Below are positions 38,138-46,656 of a stretch of DNA of 64,000 nt, piece by piece (the first letter of the stretch is position 1; each line of letters opens with the position of its first letter). Made by a program: the position numbers and the translations under genes. This DNA is from Hwanghaeella grinnelliae (GTDB lineage Bacteria; Pseudomonadota; Alphaproteobacteria; UBA8366; Aestuariispiraceae). Where the stretch lies: NCBI RefSeq assembly GCF_004005845.1, contig NZ_SADE01000002.1:1240421-1304420 (forward strand). Direction: 5' to 3'. Below the pieces are notes generated by a model. The model saw only the letters and a program-made list of their open reading frames with translations, made no database searches and was not told where the DNA came from.

Positions 38138-38905
38138 ATGACGTATTGCATCGGTCTCTACATGAATGACGGTATGGTGATGCTGGCAGATACGCGCACG
38201 AATGCCGGCGTCGATAACATTTCCACATTCAGGAAACTTACCGTCTGGGAAGAACCCGGCGACCGGGTCATGGCCCTGATGACGGCCGGGAACCTCGCCG
38301 TTTCGCAGGCGGTGGTGAACCTGCTGCATGAGGGGATCGAATTCTGCGACTTGTCCAAGTCGAAGGAATGCTCGACGGAAACTTTGCTGACGGTCCCGTC
38401 GATGTTTCAGGCGGCGCAGCTGGTCGGTGCAGCCGTCCGGGAGGTTTATAAGACCGACGGCAAGGCCTTGCAGGCACAATCGGCCAATTTCGATGTCTCC
38501 ATGATCCTGGGCGGGCAGATCAAGGGCCGCCGTATGCGCCTTTTCCAGATCTACAGCGCCGGTAATTTCATCGAAGCGACCGAAGACACCCCCTTCTTCC
38601 AGATCGGCGAGAACAAATACGGCAAGCCTATCCTGGACCGGGCCTTCACCTATCAGACCGATCTTGCGACGGCGGTGAAATTGTCCTTCGTCAGCATGGA
38701 TTCCACGTTGCGAAGCAATATGTCGGTCGGCATGCCTTTGGACATGATGGTCTATAAGAAAGACAGTATTGCGGTTGAAACGCGGCGCCGGATCGAACCT
38801 GACGATCAGTATTTTTCGTCGATCAGTCAGGTCTGGGGCAGTCATCTTCGCGAGGCGCAGGCTTCCCTGCCGAATCCCCCCTGGTTGAACGGCAAGGTCA
38901 GCTGA
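38138..38905 (+). CDS. anbu: Anbu (proteasome/HslV-like peptidase), 255 aa
   Basis: Proteasome-type Ntn-hydrolase of the Anbu lineage (peptidase clan PB, COG3484). After removal of the first Met, the chain begins with Thr1 (TYCIGL), the catalytic nucleophile. Asp17 in LADTR and Lys32 in TFRKL follow at the spacing seen in proteasome beta subunits. Further hallmarks are MTAGNLAVSQAVVNLL and YGKPILDRA. It is longer than HslV, as usual for Anbu. Published Anbu structures are open, lock-washer-like rings without a known ATPase partner. It closes the four-gene operon. The substrate is unknown; a role in nitrogen or stress metabolism has been suggested for the family. Confidence 0.92.
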   Translation: MTYCIGLYMNDGMVMLADTRTNAGVDNISTFRKLTVWEEPGDRVMALMTAGNLAVSQAVVNLLHEGIEFCDLSKSKECSTETLLTVPSMFQAAQLVGAAVREVYKTDGKALQAQSANFDVSMILGGQIKGRRMRLFQIYSAGNFIEATEDTPFFQIGENKYGKPILDRAFTYQTDLATAVKLSFVSMDSTLRSNMSVGMPLDMMVYKKDSIAVETRRRIEPDDQYFSSISQVWGSHLREAQASLPNPPWLNGKVS

Positions 38906-39039
38906 CGTCAACAGCGTCTGAATGGGTATTTTTCTGCCCTGTTCCGGCGGCCATCATGCGCGCCAGTGACGAAAAATTAACCTTCGCGGTATTATAGTCG
39001 GTCTATTCGACAATCTGGCTGCTTGGCGTCCTATTGAGG

Positions 39040-39071
39040 GCGCAACTTATGCGCGGCCTTTTTTATTTTTT
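39040..39071 (+). terminator. Rho-independent terminator, possibly of a small RNA
   Basis: Stem GCGCA/TGCGC (39040-39044 and 39050-39054) with a five-base loop, followed by GGCC and a T-rich run (39059-39071). It ends either the Anbu operon, whose last stop is 135 bases upstream, or a short RNA started from the AT-rich part near 38970-39000. It stands just before the histidine kinase gene. Confidence 0.6.
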
Positions 39072-39109
39072 CCTGATAGACCAGCACCGTTACAGGGTAT
39101 CCTTTCATT

Positions 39110-41194
39110 ATGAAGGCGTTGCGCGGAAACAGTTTCGTTCCGAACGGGAATGCTGCCTTGCTATTGATCGCGGGGATCGTCGCGCTTGGGATCATTGGGC
39201 TAGGCGCCTATGTCGAGCGCTTGAAAACGGAGCAATTGCGGTATGAGGAACGGTCGGGCGTCGTCGACCGATTGGCGAATATTCGCACGCGGTTGGAAGG
39301 CGCCATCAGTGACAGTGTCGGCCGCGTCGAGGGGGTCGTCGCCTATATCGAACGGAATCCCGACCTGACCGAGGAGGACTATTCCGCCTTCGTATCGCGC
39401 CTGATTACCGACCGCAGCCAAATCCTGAATGTTGCCGCCGCACCGGGCCTCGTCGTCGAATACGTCTTCCCGAAAGAAGGAAACGAAGCCGTCATCGGCT
39501 TGGACTATCGGCGTACGCCGGCCCAATGGCAGGCCGCGCGCCGCGCTTTCGAGACGGGCCGATTGTCGATGGCAGGCCCGGTTGACCTCGTCCAGGGCGG
39601 CACCGGTTTCATCGCAAGGGCGCCTGTTTTTGTGGAGCGTGAGGGAAATTCCTTCTGGGGCCTGGTTTCCGCCGTCATCGATACTGATCTGGTCTATGAT
39701 TTCGCCGGATTGAACGACCCCGACCTGGATCTGGACATAGCGATCCGCGGGCGCGATGCCATGGGCCGAAGCGGCGGGGTATTCTTCGGTTCGGTGGCTG
39801 ATCTGGGCATCAATCCGGTGGAGTTGGATGTAACGGTTCCAAACGGAAAATGGGTGCTGATCGCGACACCGAAGGCTGGTTGGTATGCGCGCGAATTCTG
39901 GGACCATCTTGAAGTCTTTGTGGCGGCCGGGTTCGCCACGCTTCTAATCTTGCTGACCATTGCGTTCACCTATCATCGGAAAACCCGACGCGTCTTGCGG
40001 CAACGGTTGGAGAACCTCTCTCGCGCGGTCGATCAAAGCAGCGCAGGATTGGTCATCGCATCGGCTCGCGGCTACGTCGTCTATGCAAATCCCGGTTTTC
40101 TGGGCATGTCGCAGCAAACGGAAGCGGAAACGGTGGGAAGCCATGTCCGCACGCTGTTCAACGAAGGGGACCTGCCGGTCGGGTTTCGGGCCCTGTGGCG
40201 TAGCGTTCTTGCCGGGAACGATTGGCAAGGGGAACAGCAGAACTGGCGCAAGGATGGGACGCCCTATTGGGAATCGATTGCGATCTCCCCGGTAAAGAAC
40301 GCCCAAGGGGAAACGGCCGATGTCCTGATCGTGAAGAACGACATTTCCGACAAGAAAAACTTCGAAGAAGCGTTGGTACGCGCAAAATTGGGCGCCGAGG
40401 CGGCGAACCGCTCGAAATCTCAGTTCCTGGCCAGCATGAGCCACGAATTACGCACGCCGTTGAACGCGATCCTGGGATTTGCCCAGATGCTGGCAATGAA
40501 CCTCGACCATTCGCTGAGTGAGCGCCACCACTCTTATGTCGACAACATCGTCGCTGCCGGGAAGCATTTGCTCGATCTTGTGAACGATATTCTGGACCTT
40601 GCCAGGGTCGAGGCCGATCGCATGCCGCTTGAGCTTGAGATCGTCGATCTGAATGCACTCGTCCAAGACTGCGTCGACCTGACAAGGACGGCGGCGGACA
40701 CGCGGGGCGTTACGATTCAGGATAGCATCAGCGCCGGCCCGGCTGTTTCCGTCGCTGCCGATCCTCTTCGACTGAAACAGGTGCTGTTGAACCTGATGTC
40801 CAACGCGGTGAAGTACAACCGGGACGGTGGGCGGGTCGACCTTGCGTGCCGGCAGGCGGATGACGGCATGGTCCGAATTTCGGTCGCCGATACCGGCTTG
40901 GGTATTGCACGTCGTGACAGGGATGCGGTTTTCGAGATGTTCCATCGCTTGAACGCTGATCCGTCACTTGCGCAGGACGGGACGGGGATCGGGCTGACTG
41001 TCAGTAAGATCTTGGTCGAACGCATGGATGGCCGGATCGGTTTCGACAGCGAGGAAGGCAATGGCAGCACCTTCTGGATAGAACTGCCGCTAGATCTGCC
41101 GGAAGCCGAAACCGCGCCCGCCCGGGAATCCGACCTGGATACGGTGGTCGCCATCAACGATCTTTCCAAGAGCCGCCGCCAAAAAGCGGGATGA
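39110..41194 (+). CDS. CHASE-PAS sensor histidine kinase, 694 aa
   Basis: Membrane-bound kinase. TM1 is at about residues 14-34, and a periplasmic CHASE domain at about 75-265 contains YIERNPDLTEEDYSAFVSRL and VVEYVFPKEGNEAVIGLDY. TM2 is at about 275-297 and a PAS domain at about 312-425. The HisKA region has the phospho-acceptor in SQFLASMSHELRTPLNAILG. The ATPase domain has LLNLMSNAVKYN (N box), ADTGLGI (G1) and DGTGIGLT (G2). CHASE domains bind small extracellular molecules such as cytokinin-like adenines or unknown peptides. There is no receiver domain and no response regulator gene next to it, so it is an orphan kinase. Its stop is two bases from that of the convergent secreted-protein gene. 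Confidence 0.92.
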   Translation: MKALRGNSFVPNGNAALLLIAGIVALGIIGLGAYVERLKTEQLRYEERSGVVDRLANIRTRLEGAISDSVGRVEGVVAYIERNPDLTEEDYSAFVSRLITDRSQILNVAAAPGLVVEYVFPKEGNEAVIGLDYRRTPAQWQAARRAFETGRLSMAGPVDLVQGGTGFIARAPVFVEREGNSFWGLVSAVIDTDLVYDFAGLNDPDLDLDIAIRGRDAMGRSGGVFFGSVADLGINPVELDVTVPNGKWVLIATPKAGWYAREFWDHLEVFVAAGFATLLILLTIAFTYHRKTRRVLRQRLENLSRAVDQSSAGLVIASARGYVVYANPGFLGMSQQTEAETVGSHVRTLFNEGDLPVGFRALWRSVLAGNDWQGEQQNWRKDGTPYWESIAISPVKNAQGETADVLIVKNDISDKKNFEEALVRAKLGAEAANRSKSQFLASMSHELRTPLNAILGFAQMLAMNLDHSLSERHHSYVDNIVAAGKHLLDLVNDILDLARVEADRMPLELEIVDLNALVQDCVDLTRTAADTRGVTIQDSISAGPAVSVAADPLRLKQVLLNLMSNAVKYNRDGGRVDLACRQADDGMVRISVADTGLGIARRDRDAVFEMFHRLNADPSLAQDGTGIGLTVSKILVERMDGRIGFDSEEGNGSTFWIELPLDLPEAETAPARESDLDTVVAINDLSKSRRQKAG

Positions 41195-41196
41195 AG

Positions 41197-42189
41197 CTAG
41201 TTGGAAACGCCGGCGATGGTCACATCCCGCATGGCAAAATCGCCGCCCCTGTTCAGAACAGCAAAACCATCGAACGATTCCCGAAAACTGCGATCGGTGA
41301 CGGCGATGACCGCTTGCCCGTCAATATGAATTGTCATCCCGCCGTCCTGGTCACGGGTCCAGTTCAATTGATGCGCTTGCCCGTCGGTTAAATCATTTGC
41401 CAGGCGCGCCCCGTCGATCGTGGAGACACCGCGGGATGATACTTTGAGCAGTTGCAGACTGCGGTCCGCGGCAATGTAGGAAAGACGGTAACCGCTGCTT
41501 GCTGTCGCGCCCTGATAGGGCCCCAGTTCAAAGCCTTCTTCCGTCCCGTTGACGAGGGGGCGAAGGGAAAAGGTCACGTCTATCGAAAATGCGTTGCTGA
41601 TCGGAAGGGCAGCCTGAACCGCCGCAAATTGCGCCTGCCCGGATGATTGCTGTTGGGTGCCGCTACCCTGACTGCCTGACTGGTTTCCCGACTGGCTGCC
41701 CTGCAACGCACCTTGCAGCAACGCACCCAACAGGGCCTTGCCGATATCTTTCTCGTCCTTGCTTTGCGATCCGGACTGCGCCGATTGGTTCGTCGCGTTA
41801 GGCTCAATGACGGACCGCAGGCCATGCCGCCAATCGATCAGGAACTCGCCGGCCGTTACCTGCCAAGGCGGGTCGGGCTGAGGCCCGCGGGCCGAGAAGT
41901 CGTCTTGAAGCAGGATGTCCGACCAGGGTCTGTCGTATTTGCCGATGACGGTTTGCAGGTCGCGCAGGAACCAAGGGTCGATCAGGCGCTCCCGCTCACC
42001 TTTTTCCAGCAATGCATTCAATTCATCGACCAGGGCGCGGGTAGAGTCCGCCTGACTGTTGGGTGCCGGACCATTGGGCGCCTGGCCAAAACTGCCTGTC
42101 TGCGAAAAGGCGTTCGGGGTGTTTGCGACAAAGGCCGCGCAGAAAAACAAACCGAGCAGAAGAGGTCTCTTGCCGAACGCTTTCATCAT
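41197..42189 (-). CDS. Secreted protein of unknown function with glutamine-rich linker, 330 aa
   Basis: The start ATG at 42189 has AGGAGGAAA right in front, so the longer open frame is not used. A signal peptide (PLLLGLFFCAAFVANTPNAFSQ) is followed by a helical section and then DPPWQVTAGEFLIDWRHGLRS. A linker made of Q, S, G and N follows (about residues 185-215). The C-terminal part has sequence like VTFSLRPLVNGTEEGFELGPY, HQLNWTRDQDGGMTIHIDGQAV and FDGFAVLNRGGDFAMRDVTIAG. These are beta-sandwich patterns of LamG/concanavalin-type domains, so carbohydrate or surface binding is possible. No precise family is recognised. It is divergent from the RraA-like gene. Confidence 0.65.
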   Translation of the reverse strand: MMKAFGKRPLLLGLFFCAAFVANTPNAFSQTGSFGQAPNGPAPNSQADSTRALVDELNALLEKGERERLIDPWFLRDLQTVIGKYDRPWSDILLQDDFSARGPQPDPPWQVTAGEFLIDWRHGLRSVIEPNATNQSAQSGSQSKDEKDIGKALLGALLQGALQGSQSGNQSGSQGSGTQQQSSGQAQFAAVQAALPISNAFSIDVTFSLRPLVNGTEEGFELGPYQGATASSGYRLSYIAADRSLQLLKVSSRGVSTIDGARLANDLTDGQAHQLNWTRDQDGGMTIHIDGQAVIAVTDRSFRESFDGFAVLNRGGDFAMRDVTIAGVSN

Positions 42190-42322
42190 TGTTTCCTCCT
42201 GAAACGCGGAATGGCATCTTGCGCAACCCATGGGCTTGGCGCAACGCTGGGCCGGGTAAAAGATAACGAAAACGCCGGGGGTTCGTGCGAAGCGCAGACG
42301 GCGGAAGGGAAGGAAATCCATC

Positions 42323-43009
42323 ATGATTAAAGAAAAGCCGATTCTGACCATTCGACGGGAGTTTCCGAGACCCGATCCGGCCCTGGTTGACGCTCTGCGC
42401 GGCGCGATGACCGGGCATGTCGTGGATAGTATGTCCGGGCGTGGCGCCTTGGACTACCGGATCAAGCCGGTCGAGGCGGCGCGGAGTTCGATTTGCGGTG
42501 TGGCGCTGACCGTGAAGGCGGCGCCTGGGGACAATATGGCGGTGAACGGCGCGCTCGATGTCGCCAAACCGGGCGATATCGTCGTCTGCGCCACCGACAG
42601 CTTTGTAGAAACGGCGGTTGTGGGCGATCTGCTGCTTGGCATGTTGAAGAATGCCGGTGCCGCCGCCTTCGTGACGGATGGGCTGGTCCGGGACTTGAAG
42701 GATGTGCGCGGCGTGGGGCTGCCGGTTTTCGCCATGGGGGCAAATCCCAATTCGCCGACCGGTGGTGGAACCGGGTCTGTCGGATTGCCGATTATGATCG
42801 GCGGGGTTCATGTCGAGCCCGGCGATGTCATCATCGGTGACGAGGACGGGGTGGTGGTCGTGCCGCAGGCGGATTTGCCGCAAGTGTTGGAAACGATCAA
42901 GGAAGTAAGGGCGCTGGAAGCCGAAGCGGAAGCCAAGGTGAAGGCCGGCCAAGACCGCTCGCCGAAGTTCACGGCTTTGCAGGAAGCCGGCAAAGTTTTG
43001 GAAATTTAA
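42323..43009 (+). CDS. RraA-like family protein, probable class II pyruvate aldolase/oxaloacetate decarboxylase, 228 aa
   Basis: Resembles the RraA/HMG-aldolase family. The core VKAAPGDNMAVNGALD and VVCATDSFVETAVVGDLLLG is followed by FVTDGLVRDLKD. A D-X20-R-D arrangement is present: GDLLLG…GLVRD, with a further Asp two residues on. That is the divalent-metal and pyruvate site of 4-hydroxy-4-methyl-2-oxoglutarate aldolases and oxaloacetate decarboxylases, so I favour an enzyme over the RNase E inhibitor RraA. The C-terminus is extended by an acidic and alanine-rich helix. The start at 42323 has GGAAGGAAA upstream. It is convergent with the cupin gene, four bases between stops. Confidence 0.82.
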   Translation: MIKEKPILTIRREFPRPDPALVDALRGAMTGHVVDSMSGRGALDYRIKPVEAARSSICGVALTVKAAPGDNMAVNGALDVAKPGDIVVCATDSFVETAVVGDLLLGMLKNAGAAAFVTDGLVRDLKDVRGVGLPVFAMGANPNSPTGGGTGSVGLPIMIGGVHVEPGDVIIGDEDGVVVVPQADLPQVLETIKEVRALEAEAEAKVKAGQDRSPKFTALQEAGKVLEI

Positions 43010-43013
43010 TTCT

Positions 43014-43697
43014 TTAGCCGGCCTCGGGTGGCTGGGGGTCCTCGGCAAGGTGCCCTGTTTTAATCCAGAACAAGGCACCGCCGGGGCCTGCCTTTGCCAA
43101 GAAATCGCTCCCCCTGGGCAGGCGTAGCCATGTGTTCCGGGGCAGTTCTTCCGACCCTTCCGTCAGGCTGCCTTCAAGAACCAGAAGTTCCAGACCGCCT
43201 GGCGCGCCCCTGTCGACGCTCGCCTCCGGGGCCCATCTTTCCATCCGCACATCTTCCATTGCGTCCTTATACAGCGGCAGCAATTCCACGCCCGGTTCCC
43301 CGACCGAGGCCAGGAATTGTTCGTCAGCGGTCTGCTTGCGGATATAGGTTCGGTCGTCGGCATCGAATTGCCACAGTTTGACGAAGATGGTGCAGCCCTC
43401 ATCGGACCGGGGCGTGTGGCTGGAGGTCGGCGGATTACGGATGTAACTGCCCACCGGAAAATCGCCATAGTCGTCCTGAAAAACGCCGTCTAGCACCAGG
43501 AATTCCTCGCCCCCGGCATGGGTATGTGCGGAAAAGGAACTGTTGGGCGCATACCGTACGATACTCGTTGCCCGCGCGACTTCGTCACCGATCCTGTCCA
43601 GCATCCGCCGGTCTACGCCCTGCATGGGTGAGGGGACCCAGTCCATGTCGTCGGTGCGCAGGGCGACCCGTTCGCCAAAATTGGTGTTCACTTCCAT
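43014..43697 (-). CDS. Double cupin protein, ChrR-like, 227 aa
   Basis: Two cupin folds in tandem. The first carries the metal-binding set HTHAGGEEFLVLDG and a later His in TSSHTPRSDEGC (about residues 55-105). The second (about 150-220) has GGLELLVLEG but lacks the histidines, so only the first is likely to bind metal. The layout recalls the cupin part of ChrR anti-sigma factors, but the N-terminal zinc-binding anti-sigma domain is missing and no sigma factor gene is near. It may be a stand-alone metalloenzyme such as a dioxygenase-like cupin. A role together with the convergent RraA-like enzyme is conceivable. Confidence 0.78.
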   Translation of the reverse strand: MEVNTNFGERVALRTDDMDWVPSPMQGVDRRMLDRIGDEVARATSIVRYAPNSSFSAHTHAGGEEFLVLDGVFQDDYGDFPVGSYIRNPPTSSHTPRSDEGCTIFVKLWQFDADDRTYIRKQTADEQFLASVGEPGVELLPLYKDAMEDVRMERWAPEASVDRGAPGGLELLVLEGSLTEGSEELPRNTWLRLPRGSDFLAKAGPGGALFWIKTGHLAEDPQPPEAG

Positions 43698-44100
43698 GGT
43701 GCTTCCTCATTCTTCGCTGCACCGGCCGGGGCCCGTGACGGCTGGTCTTCGGCCAGCAATGCCGCTGCCCATCCGTGATCTAAGTTGGGCCGCGCCGCGG
43801 GATTTTCGACCCATGGCGCATCGTTCAATAGGGTGCTTTCGGTCACGATGGTTTTGCTGCCTAGGATAGCGCCGCAATCCAGCAAGGGGAACCGCCCTGC
43901 AGGCCTTCGGCGCCGGCTTGGCGTGCCGGACCGATATGGGGGAATGTGGTGAGGTGGTGGGCGAGGGACGCGACCCTTCTTGCCTATCGCCCTGGGAAAG
44001 GTTTTCCCCCAGCAAGGATGCCATTTTCCAAGCCATTGAAATAAATAGAAAAATGGTTGGCACGAAGCCTGCTACTGCTGCCGGTAGGAGGCCTCTGTCC
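43698..44100. other. Gap between the cupin gene and the 165-aa gene
   Basis: About 400 bases. On the minus strand a 65-codon frame (43688-43885, starting with TTG) ends by overlapping the cupin start codon region by ten bases. It has no recognised similarity and no good ribosome binding site, so I leave it as doubtful. The rest is probably the divergent promoter region. Confidence 0.3.
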
Positions 44101-44598
44101 ATGAAGCTCGATACACTTCTTTCCGTCCTGAAACGGTCGCCGCAAGACGAGGCGGGAAGCACCAATGCGGATGTCAGCTCCGCCAGTCCGATCCGGCTGG
44201 TGATGCCGGACGCACCGCGTCCGAAGCCGGCCGATGCAATGCCGTCACCGGGCGATCCCGTGGATACGGTGAAGATCAGTGTTCAGGCGACCTACCTTCT
44301 GGCGGCTTCTCAATTCGATCCCCGCGCTATTACGGGATCGGAAACCAAGCGTTTGGCGGACCAGCTCTATGAGGGCGGGGCAATCAGCAGCCGTGACCGG
44401 AACGTCCTCGCCGATGGCCCGCGGGACACCGCGACAACCCTGCCCAAAAGCCCGAATGAAAGTCGCGACGTGCTTTCCGATTTCCAAGCGCAACTGGCCG
44501 AGGACATCGGCCGTAGCGATCTGCGCTCGATCGACGACAGCACGCGGGCCGTCACCATTCTCGGCCGGGTCGCCAGCATCCGTGAAGCCATAGCCTGA
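44101..44598 (+). CDS. Protein of unknown function, 165 aa
   Basis: ATG at 44101 is preceded by AGGAGG at nine bases, so the start is well supported. The N-terminal third is disordered and rich in Ser, Ala and Pro. The rest (about 58-165) is helical: VDTVKISVQATYLLAAS, then ITGSETKRLADQLYEGGAIS, and at the end LRSIDDSTRAVTILGRVAS. There is no signal peptide or membrane segment. The pattern of a flexible start and small helical body recalls secretion- or flagella-associated proteins, but I cannot place it in a family. A weak hairpin (about 44609-44638) follows the stop. Confidence 0.6.
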   Translation: MKLDTLLSVLKRSPQDEAGSTNADVSSASPIRLVMPDAPRPKPADAMPSPGDPVDTVKISVQATYLLAASQFDPRAITGSETKRLADQLYEGGAISSRDRNVLADGPRDTATTLPKSPNESRDVLSDFQAQLAEDIGRSDLRSIDDSTRAVTILGRVASIREAIA

Positions 44599-44692
44599 TT
44601 GGGCGACATTAGCAGCACTCTCCGGCATTCGGTGCTAAAATACTGAAATCGTTAAATAATTAATTGCGGTGATTCCAAACTCGGTACAGGAT

Positions 44693-44730
44693 TTTCCCTG
44701 GGGACGATGTGTTCCCCGTGGACAGGGAAA
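44693..44730 (+). other. Hairpin leader just upstream of usg
   Basis: Arms TTTCCCTG (44693-44700) and CAGGGAAA (44723-44730) are fully complementary. An inner GGGA/TCCC stem lies within (44701-44704 and 44713-44716). The structure ends about 12 bases before the ribosome binding site GGAGG of usg. It may control translation or protect the message. Confidence 0.5.
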
Positions 44731-44754
44731 CAGTATGAGATTGGAGGTGCATCC

Positions 44755-45048
44755 ATGACCACTGCGCATACGGAAACCGCAGACCGTTACATTCTTGCCC
44801 GGCAAATGGCGGGTTACCGCCTGACAACGGCCGAAATCCTCTACCACATGCCGGACCATCCCAACCTGCTTCAAACATATCTTTGGCAGGAATTGGATAT
44901 CGCCCCGAAATTCCCCATCCTCAAAAAGTTTCTCGACTTCTGGGATTCAAACCTCGATGGCAAATTGCACTCGGTGCAAGTCGCGCATAAGGGCATCGTC
45001 AGCCCCACGACCTATCGCTATGCCGACGGTGTCATGTCGCTGCACTAG
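44755..45048 (+). CDS. usg: Usg family protein, 97 aa
   Basis: Small protein typical of alphaproteobacteria. The core is YRLTTAEILYHMPDHPNLLQTYLWQELDIAPKFP joined to LKKFLDFWDSNLDGKLHSVQV, which is nearly the family consensus. In other genomes usg often precedes trpF, but its role is unknown. Here the next gene downstream is an FprA-type reductase instead. The start ATG at 44755 has GGAGG at good distance, with a stable hairpin before it. Confidence 0.9.
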   Translation: MTTAHTETADRYILARQMAGYRLTTAEILYHMPDHPNLLQTYLWQELDIAPKFPILKKFLDFWDSNLDGKLHSVQVAHKGIVSPTTYRYADGVMSLH

Positions 45049-45073
45049 CCGCTTTTCTCAAACCACGCTCAAT

Positions 45074-45105
45074 GGCCCTACCGGACCCTCGGTTCCGGTA
45101 GGGCC
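45074..45105 (+). terminator. Perfect 11-bp hairpin behind usg
   Basis: GGCCCTACCGG (45074-45084) and CCGGTAGGGCC (45095-45105) form a perfect stem with a ten-base loop, 25 bases after the usg stop. There is no long T-run, so it may be a weak or Rho-assisted terminator in either direction. Confidence 0.5.
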
Positions 45106-45240
45106 TTGGCGCGTGCCGTTCTCGCTACCGAACCTCAAGGAATCGTGCTCTCATCCCCGTAATGGTCGCGGGGCGACTATCCACCGGCCGTCGACAGGCG
45201 GAATAGGCGGAAGGCCCAAAAGTGCCAACCGGGGGAAATC

Positions 45241-46581
45241 ATGTCGCGCGTGAAGGTCGCGGTCATCGGGTCCGGCCCAAGCGGTTTCTACGCCGTTAGT
45301 GCGTTGCTGAAGCAATGCGGGGACCCCGTTGTCGACATCATCGAACGGCTGCCGACCCCTTTCGGTTTGATCCGCGCGGGCGTTGCCCCGGATCACCAGA
45401 CCACCAAGAACGTCGTTCGCGCCTATAGCAAAACCGCCGCAGAGGCCGGTGTCTCGTATTTCGGCAATGTCAGCGTCGGCAAGGATGTCTCCCTGGCGGA
45501 ATTGCGGGAATTATACGACGCGGTGATCCTGGCCGTCGGCGCGCCGGCCGATCGCAAGCTGGACATACCGGGTATCGACAAACCGGGCGTATACGGGTCT
45601 GCTGAATTTGTTGGCTGGTACAACGGCCATCCGGACTATGTCGACCTGGATCCCGACCTGAACACGGAACGGGTGGTGGTCATCGGGAACGGGAACGTGG
45701 CGATCGATGTCGCGCGCGTTCTCGTAAAAAGTCCTGAGGAAATGGCGGCTAGCGACCTTCCCGGTCCTGTCGCGGATGTGATCCATCGCGCGCCGATCAA
45801 GGATGTCGTGGTCGTCGGGCGGCGCGGACCCGGCGATGCGAAATTCACGAATGTCGAATTGCGGGAGATGCGGGACCTGGACCAGGCCGTTTCCATTGTC
45901 CGGCACGAACACTTGCCCGACGAGTTGCCGGACGCGGTGGAAGGACGGGACCGTCGCGTGCGGGAAAAGAACCTGCAGACCATGGAAGCCTTTGCCGAAC
46001 CGGGCGACGACCAGGTAGCGGGGGCGGAGAAACGGGTCCTTTTTGAATTCTATGCTTCACCCGTCGAGGTTTTGGGGGAAGGACGCGTGGAAGGCGTGCG
46101 CTTCGAACGGACCGAGGTGTCGGAGGGCGGAAGCGTCCGCGGCACCGGGGCGTATTTCACCATTCTCTGCGGCTTGGTCGTGACCGCGGTGGGATACCGG
46201 ACGCGCAGCTTCGAAGGGGTCGATTTCGATGCGAAGTCCGGTGCGATCCTGAACAAGGACGGGCAGGTCGCGGGCAATCTATATGCGGTGGGCTGGGCCA
46301 AGCGCGGCCCCAGCGGCGTGATCGGCAGTTCCAAGCGCGACGGGGATGAGGTCGCGCGAATGATCACCGAGGCCTTCGCGCGGGAAGAAAATCCGGAAAA
46401 GCCGGGGCATGAGGGGTTGAAGCGCCTGTTGCAAGCGCGGAAGGTCGCTTACGTGGACTTCGGCGATTGGCAAAAATTGGATGCGGCGGAGGTGGCCCGG
46501 GCGGCTTCTTCCGAAGCACCGCGGGAAAAGTTCCTTTCCGTCGCGGAAATGCTGGCCGCTATCGGGCCGAAATCCGGCTAG
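45241..46581 (+). CDS. Ferredoxin-NADP reductase, FprA/adrenodoxin reductase type, 446 aa
   Basis: Flavoenzyme that moves electrons between NADP(H) and ferredoxin. The FAD site is VAVIGSGPSGFYAVSALLK, followed by the adrenodoxin-reductase signature ERLPTPFGLIRAGVAPDHQ-TKNV. The NADP site is VVVIGNGNVAIDVARVLV, then VVVGRRGPGDAKFTNVELREM. The C-terminal part GWAKRGPSGVIGSSKRDGDE is also conserved in the family. It stands directly before korA-korB, whose reaction makes reduced ferredoxin, so the reductase probably serves that system. There is no ferredoxin gene in the window. Confidence 0.9.
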   Translation: MSRVKVAVIGSGPSGFYAVSALLKQCGDPVVDIIERLPTPFGLIRAGVAPDHQTTKNVVRAYSKTAAEAGVSYFGNVSVGKDVSLAELRELYDAVILAVGAPADRKLDIPGIDKPGVYGSAEFVGWYNGHPDYVDLDPDLNTERVVVIGNGNVAIDVARVLVKSPEEMAASDLPGPVADVIHRAPIKDVVVVGRRGPGDAKFTNVELREMRDLDQAVSIVRHEHLPDELPDAVEGRDRRVREKNLQTMEAFAEPGDDQVAGAEKRVLFEFYASPVEVLGEGRVEGVRFERTEVSEGGSVRGTGAYFTILCGLVVTAVGYRTRSFEGVDFDAKSGAILNKDGQVAGNLYAVGWAKRGPSGVIGSSKRDGDEVARMITEAFAREENPEKPGHEGLKRLLQARKVAYVDFGDWQKLDAAEVARAASSEAPREKFLSVAEMLAAIGPKSG

Positions 46582-46656
46582 GCCATTTTCGTGGAAGGTG
46601 CTGTTTCCACTTGAAACTACGGGGTGACCGTATAACTCAAGACGCCCGTGTTGTAA

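Noticed and set aside
43688-43885. 65-codon minus-strand frame overlapping the cupin start
   Set aside because: TTG start, no ribosome binding site and no recognisable similarity; kept only as a remark in the gap entry.
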